This document shows positions 54,617 through 64,000 of a stretch of 64,000 nucleotides of DNA, piece by piece. The notes under the pieces are model-generated. The model was not told the DNA's origin and did no database searches. It saw nothing but the letters and a program-made list of their open reading frames with translations. This DNA comes from Forficula auricularia (taxonomy: Eukaryota; Arthropoda; Insecta; Dermaptera; Forficulidae). How positions within the stretch are numbered: position 1 is the first letter of the stretch; every line of letters starts with the position of its first letter. Position numbers and translations under genes: made by a program. The stretch lies in the NCBI GenBank assembly GCA_024734495.1, contig JALMQS010000315.1, forward strand, positions 1 through 64,000, given 5' to 3'.

Positions 54617-55162
54617 GAAGAAATTTAAGAGTTAAAAAATTATTTCCCCCTATCCAAAGGAGGCGTTCCCAGAAAACGGTGGATGATGGGAAAAACAGAA
54701 GTCATATTCGGATTAAGGAGGTCATTTTACATAGGAATCAGAAAGAATGGTGACAGTTATAAAAAAGAAAATTTGCAGAGCAGTGTAATTTTTGTAACTT
54801 GTAAAAGCTTGGTAGAGCCCTTGGTAGAGCGCTAAAGATGCTGACGAATGTGGCATATAACATTAACAACTTTTGGTAGCTATTACATACAAAAACTAAA
54901 ATTTTAATTTTTTAGTTCCACCCTACTGTGTATAGTATTATAGGTTCAGGTGTTTTTAGAGATATTTCGAATAAACGAAGCAAATAAGTAACATTTTTTA
55001 TGAACGATTATAATACTTCACTTTAACCTGTATGTTAAAGTAAAAACGAACGAATAAAAAGATTTCTTGCCGAGAGTATCACATTTCTTATTTTTTAAGA
55101 GGAATTAAATGAGGTGTCCCTAGTATTCGTTGAAAGGCAAATGAACAAACTTACAAACGAGT
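54617..55162. other. Anonymous DNA with a repeat fragment
   Basis: AGATATTTCGAATAAACGAAGC at 54960 is a fragment of the repeat at 18426-19155. Nothing else is recognised. Confidence 0.4.
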
Positions 55163-55170
55163 CTCTATAT

Positions 55171-56196
55171 CAGTGCTGCCCCAAGCTTTTATTCTAATGT
55201 ACTATTCATTTTAGTAAAATGTACTGTAATGGGTTAAAAAATCGAGTCACTCTATTATTTTTGTAATTTATATTAAGGTATATAAAATATAAAAAGGAAA
55301 ACAGGAAATATATAATGGTTTCTTAAAATAATAAGAAATTCGTACATATTAAATATGTATTTTAAAAAAAAACATAAACAAACCTTTCATTTATAATCTG
55401 TAAACATGAAAAAAGTTCCGGAAAACAAAATAAATTTATCTGCTTGATTACTCAAACTCCTTCATGACAAGTAGTATAAAAAAATAGGGGGGGGGAGGGT
55501 AAACATTTTTTCAAACAAAAATCGAAGAAAGCTGATATTTCTAATAAAATAGACTCATAATTAAAACGAGCTATTATTAATGGATAATGGACTCAAAATT
55601 AAGAGGGGGGGGGGGGGTTTCTTTCGTTAAATTATTTTAATTCAATATTAAATATAAGTTATGTTGATTAATGTCCATTATAATTAGTAGATTAAAAATT
55701 CACAGTTCATTGGACAATGTTTTTTATTGAAGCTCTTATTCAATTTTTGTACAACGTTGTTGTTTATATCTGTCATCTGTCAAATCCATCTAGACTTATT
55801 TTATTGTATCAATCTAAAAAGAAAATATTCTACTATGTCTCAATTATTTTTACTGTTATCTCAACCAATGTTGCTCTAACCAATCGAGTGCTTGAAAAAG
55901 TCTCGAGAGAGACGAAAGGTTGTACAAAAATTGAATAAGAGCTTCAATAAAAACATTGTCCAATGAACTGTGAATTTTTAATCTATTAAATATAAGAGTG
56001 GCCAGGTGTATGGTAAAGTCATGTGGATGGCCACCACATCAATTTATTTAGGACTGTAATGTATCATAAATGTACTACCTTTGAGATATTTTATGGAATG
56101 TACTAGAAGCTTAATTATTTAAATGTAATGTACTATTGTACTTTTCATGCAAAAATGTACTGTAAATAATACATTTGTACTCTAACGGCAGCACTG
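55171..56196. mobile_element. hAT-like element, 1026 bp, with nested insertions
   Basis: Exact 8-bp duplications CTCTATAT (55163-55170 and 56197-56204) flank the ends CAGTGCTGCCCC and ACGGCAGCACTG. Subterminal AATGTACT motifs recur at both ends. No transposase. The interior holds an insertion with inverted ends (55688-55990), a GGCCATCCACATG fragment (56003-56045), and G runs at 55490 and 55606-55618. A left-end-only fragment of the same family is at 10542-10625. Confidence 0.9.
55688..55990. mobile_element. Small Penelope-like or foldback insertion inside the hAT
   Basis: The left end ATTAAAAATTCACAGTTCAT through AAGCTCTTATTCAATTTTTG is repeated inverted at the right (about 65 bp each). Near the right end, TTGAAAAAGTCTC-GAGA-GAGACGAAAGGTTG follows the TGAARAAG - stem - CGAAA pattern of the other Penelope-like fragments here. 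The 73-codon frame inside is not recognised as a protein. Confidence 0.65.
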
Positions 56197-56204
56197 CTCT
56201 ATAT

Positions 56205-56967
56205 GTATAGGAGTATATTTATTTCTATCAAGCAGAAGGCACCCTCATTGAATTTTATTAAATATGATAGAATTAAAAACTCCAGGCAGTCTGGCAGTCT
56301 TGTGCAGAGCGTCCTGAACAGCTGGAAAAAGTCAATATCCGGTAATGTTTATCCAGGACTTCACTTATTGTATATAAATGAATGTTATAGAGAGAATGTA
56401 CAAGCCACAATGAAAAGGATGAGGATTAAAGATATCGGAGCAGACTAGCCCATCGCAATCAAGTTTGGGTATGTACTAGGAACTACGATCAATACACACA
56501 ATAGATGAAAATTAATCTGAGTTGCAGATCCGAAAATTAAACACAAATCCTATCAAATAGAATTGATATTTTCCGTGGTATTGAATAGAATCCAATCGGA
56601 CAAGTCAATGAAAATTTAAATAAAGGAAGAATATTGGTCCATATTGATATTGAACTGATGTTACGAGTTGAGCAATTGGGGAGATAAATAAATGGTCTAT
56701 AAAATAATAATAAAAAAAGAGCTATGCAAAATAACTCTCAATCTCCTTCGAAGAGACAAATAAATGAAATTTTAATTTATTTTATTATATGCGAGAGAGA
56801 AAAATATAAACAGTAAAATGGGAGAGGATAAAGTGAAAAGTCAATGACAATAGAGATAAAGCAATAAAGCCAAATTCTTTCAGTTGTCCTTTTAGCCAAA
56901 ACAGAGCAACAGAGTCATCAATCAATAGACAAACCAATCGAAAGGAATTAATCAAAGTGGAACTCAC
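56205..56967. other. Anonymous DNA
   Basis: TATTTATTTCTATCAAGCAGAAGGC at 56216 is a fragment of the Penelope-like end sequence. The 81-codon frame from 56203 has no recognised motif. Confidence 0.4.
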
Positions 56968-57087
56968 CGAAAGATGTCGCTGACAATCACTTGTCTATTG
57001 CGATGTAGAGTGAGAACAGAGGATTGGTTCATTGATTGCCTCGGACACTAAATGATCTCAAGATACGATCAATATCATCTTCCAAAT
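56968..57087 (-). other. Candidate host exon, 120 bp
   Basis: On the minus strand CTTTTTCAG (AG at 57088-57089) precedes, and GTGAGT (57 kb side at 56967-56962) follows, a 120-bp segment less AT-rich than its flanks. One frame reads LEDDIDRILRSFSVRGNQ then TGA (57029-57031). The other two frames also close, so it would be a last coding exon with a 3' UTR intron, or a UTR exon. No family is recognised. Confidence 0.35.
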
Positions 57088-57548
57088 CTGAAAAAGAAAC
57101 ACTTGTTAGTTATGACTAAATGGCTTTACATTTTCGGAAAAAAATCAAGATAGTAGCTTCTTAAGGAAAAATCAAATAGGTTGTCCTTATTTTTGTGAAA
57201 CCTACCTAGTATTTTAAATTTTTAAAATCTTTCTAAAATTTTTCAAAATTTTCTTTACTTTATTCAAAATGTTTCACCAAGAACCCACACCATCCTCCTT
57301 TAAGGAGGTCCATTCGCCGCCAATGTTAAATAAACAATATTAGATTATAACTATAACTTAATTTTTTATAATAGTTTAAGTCTATCTATGCTTTGGTGAA
57401 GTTTGAATTACACATTAGCGAGGAAATTTTTGAAAATAAAATTTTTTAAATGTAAACATTTTCTTAGAGTCTTAACGAAAATTAAGATCTTGACACTTTC
57501 TCTTGAATTATACTACTATTAGTGGATTATATAAAGTTAAAAAAAAAC
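57088..57548. other. Anonymous DNA with a repeat end
   Basis: GTGAAACCTACC at 57197 and TGTTTCACCAAGAACCCACACC at 57269-57290 are the inverted forms of the GGTGTTGGTTCTAGGTGAAAC repeat end seen at 13926. A partly eroded foldback may lie between them. Confidence 0.45.
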
Positions 57549-57560
57549 TAAAAATTAGCT

Positions 57561-58057
57561 CACAAAGAGAAACAAAGAGGTTGTCCTCTGCTTGATGTAA
57601 ATAAACATACACACATATATATCGAAATGATATATCTGTATATAGGGTAAGGTGGGGCAAAGACACGCACCTAACTTTTAAACCGAGCTACAAATTTTAT
57701 CGTGGTTTTAGACCTTTTATGTTAGTAGAAATGCTAGCAGTCTACACTAGAATTATCTATAGCATATCGAAATGATATATCTGTATATACCTATATTATT
57801 TATTTGTTTGAGACTATAGTTTCGAAGACTTGGTCTTCATCATCAGTCTTTTTTAATTATAAATATTATTTTTCATGGCCTCATGATATCGTATGGATAT
57901 TGAAAATTTTTCGATCATTACTTAGCTGGAAGCCAGTTAAAAATAAATTATATATATATATGTGTATGTTTATTTGCATCAAGCAGAGGACAACCTCTTT
58001 GTTTCTCTTTGTGAATCACAAACTCTGCTACTCTTGGCAAAACAAAAACTTTCCAAT
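57561..58057 (-). mobile_element. Non-autonomous Penelope-like insertion with hammerhead-like motif
   Basis: A 497-bp insertion flanked by the exact 12-mer TAAAAATTAGCT (57549-57560 and 58058-58069). It is inverted relative to 4532-5186: the asymmetric AACTCTGCTACTCTTGGC end is now on the right. The shared terminal block is CAAAGAGAAACAAAGAGGTT and its complement. The minus strand at 57811-57847 reads CTGATGA, then a perfect GAAGAC-CAA-GTCTTC stem, then GAAACTATAGTC. This is the cleanest hammerhead-like motif in the window. No ORF. Confidence 0.72.
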
Positions 58058-58069
58058 TAAAAATTAGCT

Positions 58070-58836
58070 TTTTGAAACATGCAGGTTTCTTTTTTTGCAA
58101 TAAAATATATGATTGACCGACGAATTCACTTAGATATTTACTTTAAAAAAGCACATAAATGCTATGTTTGGGTGTAAACATAAACAGTATTAATACAATG
58201 CATTGCCAAATCATACAAGATTTATCATCAGCTGATTTGAATAAATCAAACTAACTTATGTATTTAATTATTTTTTTTATAATTGTTTTTATTTCAAACA
58301 TTTACTGCATTCATACTCTTATTTTTTAATTCTTTTATTTTTCATTTGTATTTTTACTTGTTTTAATAAATATTAGATACTACACTTCTTTTGACTCAAC
58401 TGGAGCGAAAGGACCTCCTTAATAAAGGCTGTTCTCTGTTTAAAGCAAATAAACATAAGCCAATATAAGTTATATTTCGTGGACTCAATTCAGCATTTTT
58501 AAAAAGCCCGTAAATATTTTTTGAAAGTCGGTAGAGGCTTGTTGTTTTGCGCTGGATGGGTGGATTTTTGCGGATTTAGATTTTAAGGGTTTTTTGAGGA
58601 TCGAGGTAGTAATTGAGAATTTCTTTTTAGGAAAAAATTCAAGTTTTGTTTTATTTAGTTTATTTAAAGGATTTTATAATGTTTTAATACACTTTGAGAT
58701 TTTAAGACACAATTGAATTTTATGGAGAGAAGTGAGCAGAGTTTAATTTGTAGAATTTGGAGAAAGACATGTGAAGAACTTATTATTATTAACTGGATAG
58801 AGTTTATACAGGTGAAACTGTTTCGTTCGATACTAT
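58070..58836. other. AT-rich DNA with a small Penelope-like fragment
   Basis: AATAAAGGCTGTTCTCTGTT then GCAAATAAACATAAG at 58421-58458 resembles the family end. Otherwise nothing is recognised. Confidence 0.4.
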
Positions 58837-58844
58837 TTAGATCA

Positions 58845-59601
58845 GTGGTTCTTAACCTATGATCGCGACGCAATTTTGGGTTTCAAAGCGTATTCTTTGG
58901 GTCGCACAGTGTCGTTAACCAAATATTTTACCTACTGTAGCGGCCCGCGGCCCGCTCTTGCTCATGGCGACGAGCCTTGAGCCACGGCCGCTAGATGACT
59001 CAGTCGGATCGTTGAGTCGCTTTTGCATGAGTGAAATATATTCACCCATGCTATAATTAAAGCGACTCGATTCGACTGAGGTAGCGAACGGATTCGGACA
59101 TTCGAATCTGGGGGGGCCACCGCCATCCAGCAGCCCCCTCCCCTGCACCACACCTATATGAACACGCAACCTACAACTCTGCACTCAAACAGATTGTTAG
59201 GACCCCATCGACTTGATGGGGGGCGCACTAAAGCACCACACAGCACTCACCTCACGAGAGCCCTAACCATACCTACTATAATTATTTTCAATAAGTTTAA
59301 AAATATATTTTAATTTATTCAATACTATTAAAAATGAAAATATGAAAAACTCGTACTTATTCATTAAATTTTCCTTGGATCAAAAAGTCGTATTGTTTAT
59401 TTTAATTAAAAAAATATATATAGGTAATATATTAGTTAAAAAAGGTCATCATTGTAAAATTGAAGAAAATCTCTTAAGTATGATCTACAAAAAATTAATT
59501 TAAAAAATTTGTCATTTTTTTTTTGGGGGGGGGGGGGGTGTCGCGACATGAACATATTTCTCAAATTTGGGTTGCGGTCTTAAAAAGGTTAAGAACCACT
59601 T
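58845..59601. mobile_element. hAT element, 757 bp, with a GC-rich insert
   Basis: ATTTAGAT at 58837-58844 and 59602-59609 forms the 8-bp duplication. Ends are CAGTGGTTCTTAACCT and AGGTTAAGAACCACTT (last base changed from G). TTTGGGTCGC and TTGGGTTGCGG repeat at the two sides. A G14 run sits at 59524-59537. There is no transposase. A 333-bp GC-rich segment is inserted inside. Confidence 0.9.
58937..59269. mobile_element. GC-rich 333-bp insert with 8-bp direct repeats
   Basis: TACCTACT occurs at 58929-58936 and 59270-59277, so the segment looks inserted. It is strikingly GC-rich (CGGCCCGCGGCCCGC, GGGGGGGCCACCGCC) in AT-rich DNA. Terminal inverted repeats are weak (GTAGCGGCCC against TGGTTAGGGC). 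Minus-strand frames are Ser/Arg/Gly-rich without a recognised domain. Its class is unknown. Confidence 0.6.
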
Positions 59602-59609
59602 ATTTAGAT

Positions 59610-60178
59610 GATCGATGCATCGGGAAGAATCACTTTTTGTTGGAAATTTGGTTCTGGTTAACAGTTACATAGGGTACAAAGATTTTGTCCCTATATCGAT
59701 ATAAAATACTATGGAGCCTTCGGCTAGACGGGATGCTGCAAAGTGAAGTTGATTTCTGAAGTGAAGAGCGGCTGAGCCGTTTATAAACTCTTTTAAGAAA
59801 TGCAAGTCTGCTATTTGTGTGACGTCGTCAAAAATGTTATTCAGCAGAACTCGCACATTTAACTTATATGTATTTTTAATTAGAAATATTCTTTTATTTC
59901 CCATGGGCTCAAATACGCGATTGAATATGAGGTACATTCGTTTAGTGTTTGGAAAGTGACCTTATGCACTGTTTAATTACGTGCTTACACGTGCTTACTT
60001 ACCAACATAACGAATTTACTTATGCATCCAATCGGGTATTTGATCCAATGAGAATATATAAAAGATAGAATATTTCTTAGAGTTATTTTTTAGAAATTTT
60101 TCGAAATGTTTCATTCTTTTGAAATGGTTCTTATATGTTATTTTTGTTGAACATAACAAAACAGGTTACATTTCACAT
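59610..60178. other. Anonymous DNA
   Basis: The minus-strand frame at 59665-59937 (90 codons) has no motif I recognise. Confidence 0.35.
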
Positions 60179-60386
60179 CAGTGATTCCTAACCTTTTCAG
60201 TTTCATTACCCCTGTGAACTGTGTCTTTACCCCTTGTTAAAAAAATATACATCCTCGCCTCGCTCCGCTCCGTAGTAGAAAAAATTGAATCCGTTACCGT
60301 CAACATATTTTATTAATTACTCTGATTACCCTTTTCAAGTAGCTATTTTACCCCCATGTGATTAATAGCTCTAGGCTAGGAACCAC
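60179..60386. mobile_element. Decayed hAT MITE
   Basis: Ends CAGTGATTCCTAACCTTTTC and GCTAGGAACCACT are inverted and of hAT type. CCTCGCCTCGCTCCGCTCCG is a GC-rich interior patch. No matching 8-bp flanks were found, so it is old or damaged. Confidence 0.6.
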
Positions 60387-60439
60387 TATCCTAAGGCATT
60401 GTAAATATTATTTAATAATAAAATTATTTATTCGATACT

Positions 60440-60768
60440 CAATGATGGATTTACACTTAGGCCCGAGAGGCCCGGGATGCTAAAATTTTTAGGACGAGAG
60501 AATTTTAGAGGCTGTCAAATTTAAATAACGATTAAAATTTAAAAATCAATTTGACTTAGTTTTGTTGTAAATTTATGTGATATGTGATTATCATAAAAAA
60601 TATATTTATTGTTTAATTTTTACAAATTTATATTATATCTAAATTCATAAACCTCAAAATAAAATATTTTTAATATTCGTAAAATAGATGTTTGATTATA
60701 ATAATAAAGCAAAAATGACGCCAGATTGGACGGGGCCTAAGGCGGTCTCGAAGCTAAATTCGCCACTG
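60440..60768. mobile_element. hAT MITE, 329 bp
   Basis: Exact 8-bp duplications TCGATACT (60432-60439 and 60769-60776). Ends CAATGATGGATTTACACTTA and AGCTAAATTCGCCACTG are inverted copies, and both sides carry AGGCCC or GGGGCC. No coding sequence. Confidence 0.88.
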
Positions 60769-60857
60769 TCGATACTACTAATGTAATAATAGTTTTCGTA
60801 GTCTTGATCCCCTGGAGAGAGCTTTTGTTGCCAGGCCCAGTAATGAAGTCGTATATT

Positions 60858-61862
60858 TATTAACCGACTTCAAAAAGGAGAAGGTCTCTATTCGACTGAT
60901 TTTTTTTTTTTTTTTTTTGTGCCTATGTTACCTCATATCTCCGCCAATTGTGAACCGATTTTGAAACTTTTTTTGCATTGGGTCCAGTCTACGTTCCGAT
61001 TGGTCCCATTTTTTTCGTAGGTATTAGACCTTTTTTGTTAGGTTTGTTCAGGACTAACTTCTTTGTTTATGAACCGATTTCGATGATTCTTTTTTTATTG
61101 GAAAGGGGGTATCTTAGGGATGGTGAAATATTAATTTGGTCAAGTTCTGATGATAGGATCACTATTAATAACATCACTACAAAGAGAAAAATAAAAAATT
61201 TTAAGAAAAAAATAAAACCGACTTCAAAAAATTAAATGCAACAAATAAAATACACTAAAAGGTATAAAATAATTGATAGCGTTTTTCTTTAGGAGACGGA
61301 CTGGTATAAATATGAAATTGGATGTTGATGAAAGCAGTCCACAGTGGTTGTAAAAAATAATTGAATGTTTTCTTGGCATTGTCAAAGGAGACAGGAAGTA
61401 ATTATGATTTGAACTACTTTCATTGACTTTTCATTACCCTGAAGAAGGAGAGAATAAATCTCCGAAACGTCGGCTTAACGAATAAATGTAAAATAATAAA
61501 ACCATTATAGTCTTATTTTTTACAACCACTGTGGACTACCTTGATCAACATCCAATTTCGTATAAAATACTATTATCTTATTTAGTTACAACTAAACTAC
61601 GAAATATTAACATGAAATTACTTTTTTAAGTCGGTGCCAAACATATACCTTTTATGAATCGCACTCGACGGAACTTACTTAGTACGTTTGGTGGGTACGC
61701 TCGCTTATAGGTATAGATTGTTTAGCACCGACTTCAAAAGTAATTTCATGCTAATATTTCGTCGTTTAGTTGTAACTAAATAAGATAATAATTATTTTAT
61801 ACCTTTTAGTGTATTTTATTTGTTGCATTTAATTTTTTTGAAGTCTGTTTTATTTTTTTCTT
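60858..61862. mobile_element. AAGTCGG composite element, copy 1, with nested insertion
   Basis: The left unit (60858-61210) starts ACCGACTTCAAAAAGGAG and includes a T18 run, CTCATATCTCCGCCAATTGT, GAACCGATTTCGATGATTCT and GTTCTGATGATAGGATC. The right unit (from 61211) is the AAGTCGG palindrome with core CTCGACGGAACTTACTTAGT. The nested insertion at 61274-61559 interrupts the left palindrome arm. Left and right units are adjacent in both composites in the window. Confidence 0.8.
61274..61559 (+). mobile_element. Nested Penelope-like insertion with hammerhead-like motif
   Basis: Direct repeats GTATAAAATAAT (61262-61273) and GTATAAAATACT (61560-61571) flank it, 11 of 12 identical. The uninterrupted sequence at 63285-63310 shows the empty arrangement. 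Ends carry GAAATTGGATGTTGATGAA and its complement. At 61439-61473 it reads CTGAAGA-A-GGAG-loop-CTCC-GAAACGTC, with GTC immediately after GAAAC as in minimal hammerheads. Confidence 0.75.
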
Positions 61863-62864
61863 AATGATTTTTTATAGCATATTAAATTTGAATATCTGAA
61901 AAGATTAATTTATTCCAAAACTGTAGACGGTACCAGTAATTTAGTGAATTTATAAATAATCAGAAAAATAATCCTTAAAATTCAATATAGAAGATTTCCC
62001 TACTGGCTGTCTTGAGAGAATCTTCTCTCGATACCTAAGAAAGAAACCGATCTTATTTCATCCTTTCCAATTATTTGTAAGTTCACAACTTTTATAGAAA
62101 CATAATAAAATAATAAATAATTTCTATTAATGGCTTTATTTAATAATAAAATTATTTAGCTATAATACTAATAATATGAAAATAGCTTTATCTGCCCTTT
62201 GAGTCTTGGGGACCTGATTTACAAGTTCAGGGATGTTTGTATATAATAAAATACATAAAATTTTACATTTAAATTATTTTATTAATCTATTTATTATATT
62301 AAAAAATATCATCTTTTAATATATTAAAAGATATTTCAATAGGGTAAAATAAATGCTGGATTTGATGAAATGACGTGAATTTTATGACCTCACCATAAAA
62401 CAGAACAAAAGTTATATGGTAAATGAGAAAACGATCTTATTTTAACGATTTCATCTACAGGAGGTTTACAGTACCAATCTAATATAATAAAATTGCAAAT
62501 AAATTAAAAAATTTATGGTCTGATTGAAATTTAATTAAAACATTCACTTTCTTCTCTCGGTCAGGGAGTGCGAAAAGGTTTTATTTTTTCCTCAATTAAA
62601 TATAATATATTAAATATAATGAAAATTCATATCTATGGAATATTTTTGTTTATCTTTTATAGAAGATAAGTATTATTGAGAAACATATTAATAATTATAT
62701 TCAATTTTGAACGAAATTGTTTTATTAGTTTTAAGTAAAAAGCTAGAAAACCGTAACAAATGACTCGCCGATGTCGGGTGACTTGCGACCCAGCCTCTTG
62801 ATAAAACAAGCAAAAGAATTGTAAATAAGAAAGAAAACTTCTTATTTTTAACCGACTTCAAAAA
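61863..62864. repeat. AT-rich repeat region related to 49080-49600
   Basis: Blocks such as GAAACCGATCTTATTTCATC, CTTGCGACCCAGCCTCTTGATA, GAGAAAACGATCTTATTTTA and TTTCTTCTCTCGG are shared with 49060-49600. No gene. Confidence 0.55.
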
Positions 62865-63592
62865 AGGAGGAGGTTCTCTATTCGATTGAATTTTTTTTTT
62901 TTTTTTTTTTTTTTTTGTGCCTATGTTACCTCATATCTCCGCCAATTCTCAACCGATTTTGAAAATTTTTTTTGCATTGGGTCCAGTCTAGCTTCCGATT
63001 GGTCCCATTTTTTTTTTCGATTTTTTTTCATAGGTATTAGACCTTTTTATTAGGTTTGTTTAGGTTTGTTTAGACCTAACCTCTTTTGTTTATGAACCGA
63101 TTTCGATGGTTCTTTTTTTATCCGAAAGGGGGTGTCTTAGGGATGGTGTCATATTAATTTGGTCAAGTTCTGATGATATAATCACTATTAATAACATCAC
63201 TAAAAAGAGAAAAATAAAAATTTTTAAGAAAAAATAAAAACCGACTTCAAAAATTAAGTGCAACAAATATAAAAATACACTAAAAGGTATAAAATAATTA
63301 TTATCTTATTTAGTTACAACTAAACGACGAAATATTAACACGAAATTACTTTTTGAAGTTGGTGCCAAACATATACCTTTTATGAATCGCACTCGACGGA
63401 TCTTACTTAGTACGTTTGGCGGGTACGCTCGCTTATAGGTATAGTTTGTTTGGCACCGACTTTAAAAAGTAATTTCGTGTTAATATTTCGTCGTTTAGTT
63501 GTAACTAAATAAGATAATAATTATTTTATACCTTTTAGTGTATTTTTATATTTGTTGCACTTAATTTTTTGAAGTCGGTTTTTATTTTTTCT
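62865..63592. mobile_element. AAGTCGG composite element, copy 2, uninterrupted
   Basis: The left unit (62865-63236) begins ACCGACTTCAAAAAAGGAGG with a long T run; the right unit is a clean AAGTCGG palindrome (63237-63592) with core CTCGACGGATCTTACTTAGT and GGCGGGTACGCTCGCTTATA. It provides the empty-site reference for the nested insertion in copy 1. Confidence 0.88.
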
Positions 63593-63599
63593 TAAAAAT

Positions 63600-64000
63600 T
63601 TTTTATCGATTTCATCTAACTGAAGGTTCACAGTATGTCGATTATATAAGAAAATAGCATTTTGATTAAGAATTTTGTAGTTTAAAAGAAATTGTATGAA
63701 AAAATTCAATTTCTTCTCTCCGAGAGCGAATCAACTAGAAATGGCAAAAAGTTTTATTTTTTTTTTATCATTGGATATTTATTCAAATTTATTGAAATTT
63801 CATATCTTTATGTTATTTTTATTAACTTTTATATCAAATAATTATTATTAGATAGTTTAAAGGGTAGTTTATTTGAAGTCTAATTTGAAAAAACGTTAAT
63901 ATCTCCGTTGAAAATTGTTTAGAAAATATGAAATTATTAGATATTATAGAACAACTAATTATTAATAATTTAATTCAATTTTGATCAAATTCGATTAAGT
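63600..64000. repeat. Left arm of the large foldback family, running off the window
   Basis: GGTTCACAGTATG, ATAGCATTTTGATTAAGAAT, CGAATCAACTAGAAATGGCA and TTAAAGGGTAGTTTATTTGA match 49490-49900 in order. The right arm, if present, lies beyond the window end. Confidence 0.75.

Noticed and set aside
58915..59184. An 89-codon minus-strand ORF in the GC-rich insert
   Set aside because: GC-rich DNA has few stops by chance and no domain is recognised.
1..64000. CRISPR arrays, bacterial operons, riboswitches or prophage
   Set aside because: No spaced identical repeats, ribosome-binding-site spacing or dense coding; the sequence is a eukaryotic repeat-rich region.

Overview
The window is a stretch of a very AT-rich animal nuclear genome, most probably an insect. 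The clues are Tc1-like, hAT, piggyBac-like (TTAA), PIF/Harbinger, jockey-like, RTE-like, Gypsy and Penelope-like remnants, tRNA-derived SINEs, a Harbinger-associated MADF/BESS gene, and interspersed repeats of the type common in insects (GGGTTCCGT..., ...CCGACTTCAAAA...). I see no intact protein-coding host gene, rRNA, CRISPR array or bacterial operon. Nearly every open frame is a chance frame in repeats or a decayed transposon gene. Two short minus-strand segments (38517-38782 and 56968-57087) look like possible host exons with splice sites.

Layout. 1-4.5 kb: a G+T-rich non-repetitive block, AT-rich DNA and a 3 x 120 bp tandem repeat. 4.5-9 kb: a Penelope-like insertion with a 13-bp target duplication, two foldback elements and a cluster of tRNA-like SINE copies. 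9-13 kb: mostly anonymous, with a GTAATC-motif array. 13.2 kb: a small hAT-like element filled with a 20-bp minisatellite; its sister copy is at 53.5 kb. 15-22 kb: SINEs, a Tc1 derivative and palindromic MITEs. 23-24.6 kb: a hAT element with a BED-finger ORF, split near its end by a jockey-like LINE. 25.7-27.8 kb: a diverged duplication and a GIY-YIG endonuclease remnant of a Penelope-like element. 28.7-32.1 kb: two hAT elements sharing the same TTCTAGAG target, the second containing a 1.68-kb foldback element. 32.7-34 kb: an RTE-like pseudogene with its own insertion. 35.8-37.4 kb: a broken Harbinger element. 38.9-45.9 kb: a second Tc1 derivative, LINE 3' ends, two TTAA-flanked MITEs (one with its empty site preserved next door) and a hAT MITE. 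46-49 kb: Gypsy integrase and Tc1 transposase pseudogenes. 49-64 kb: large palindromes, more LINE, SINE and hAT copies, a GC-rich insert inside a hAT element, and two composite AAGTCGG repeats.

The strongest theme is a group of short Penelope-like insertions. Three have 12-13 bp target duplications, and they share a CTGANGA - stem - CGAAAC motif like a hammerhead ribozyme core. The second theme is nested insertion: target duplications, and in some cases empty sites within the window, let the order of events be read directly. All calls rest on reading the sequence; no database search was run.
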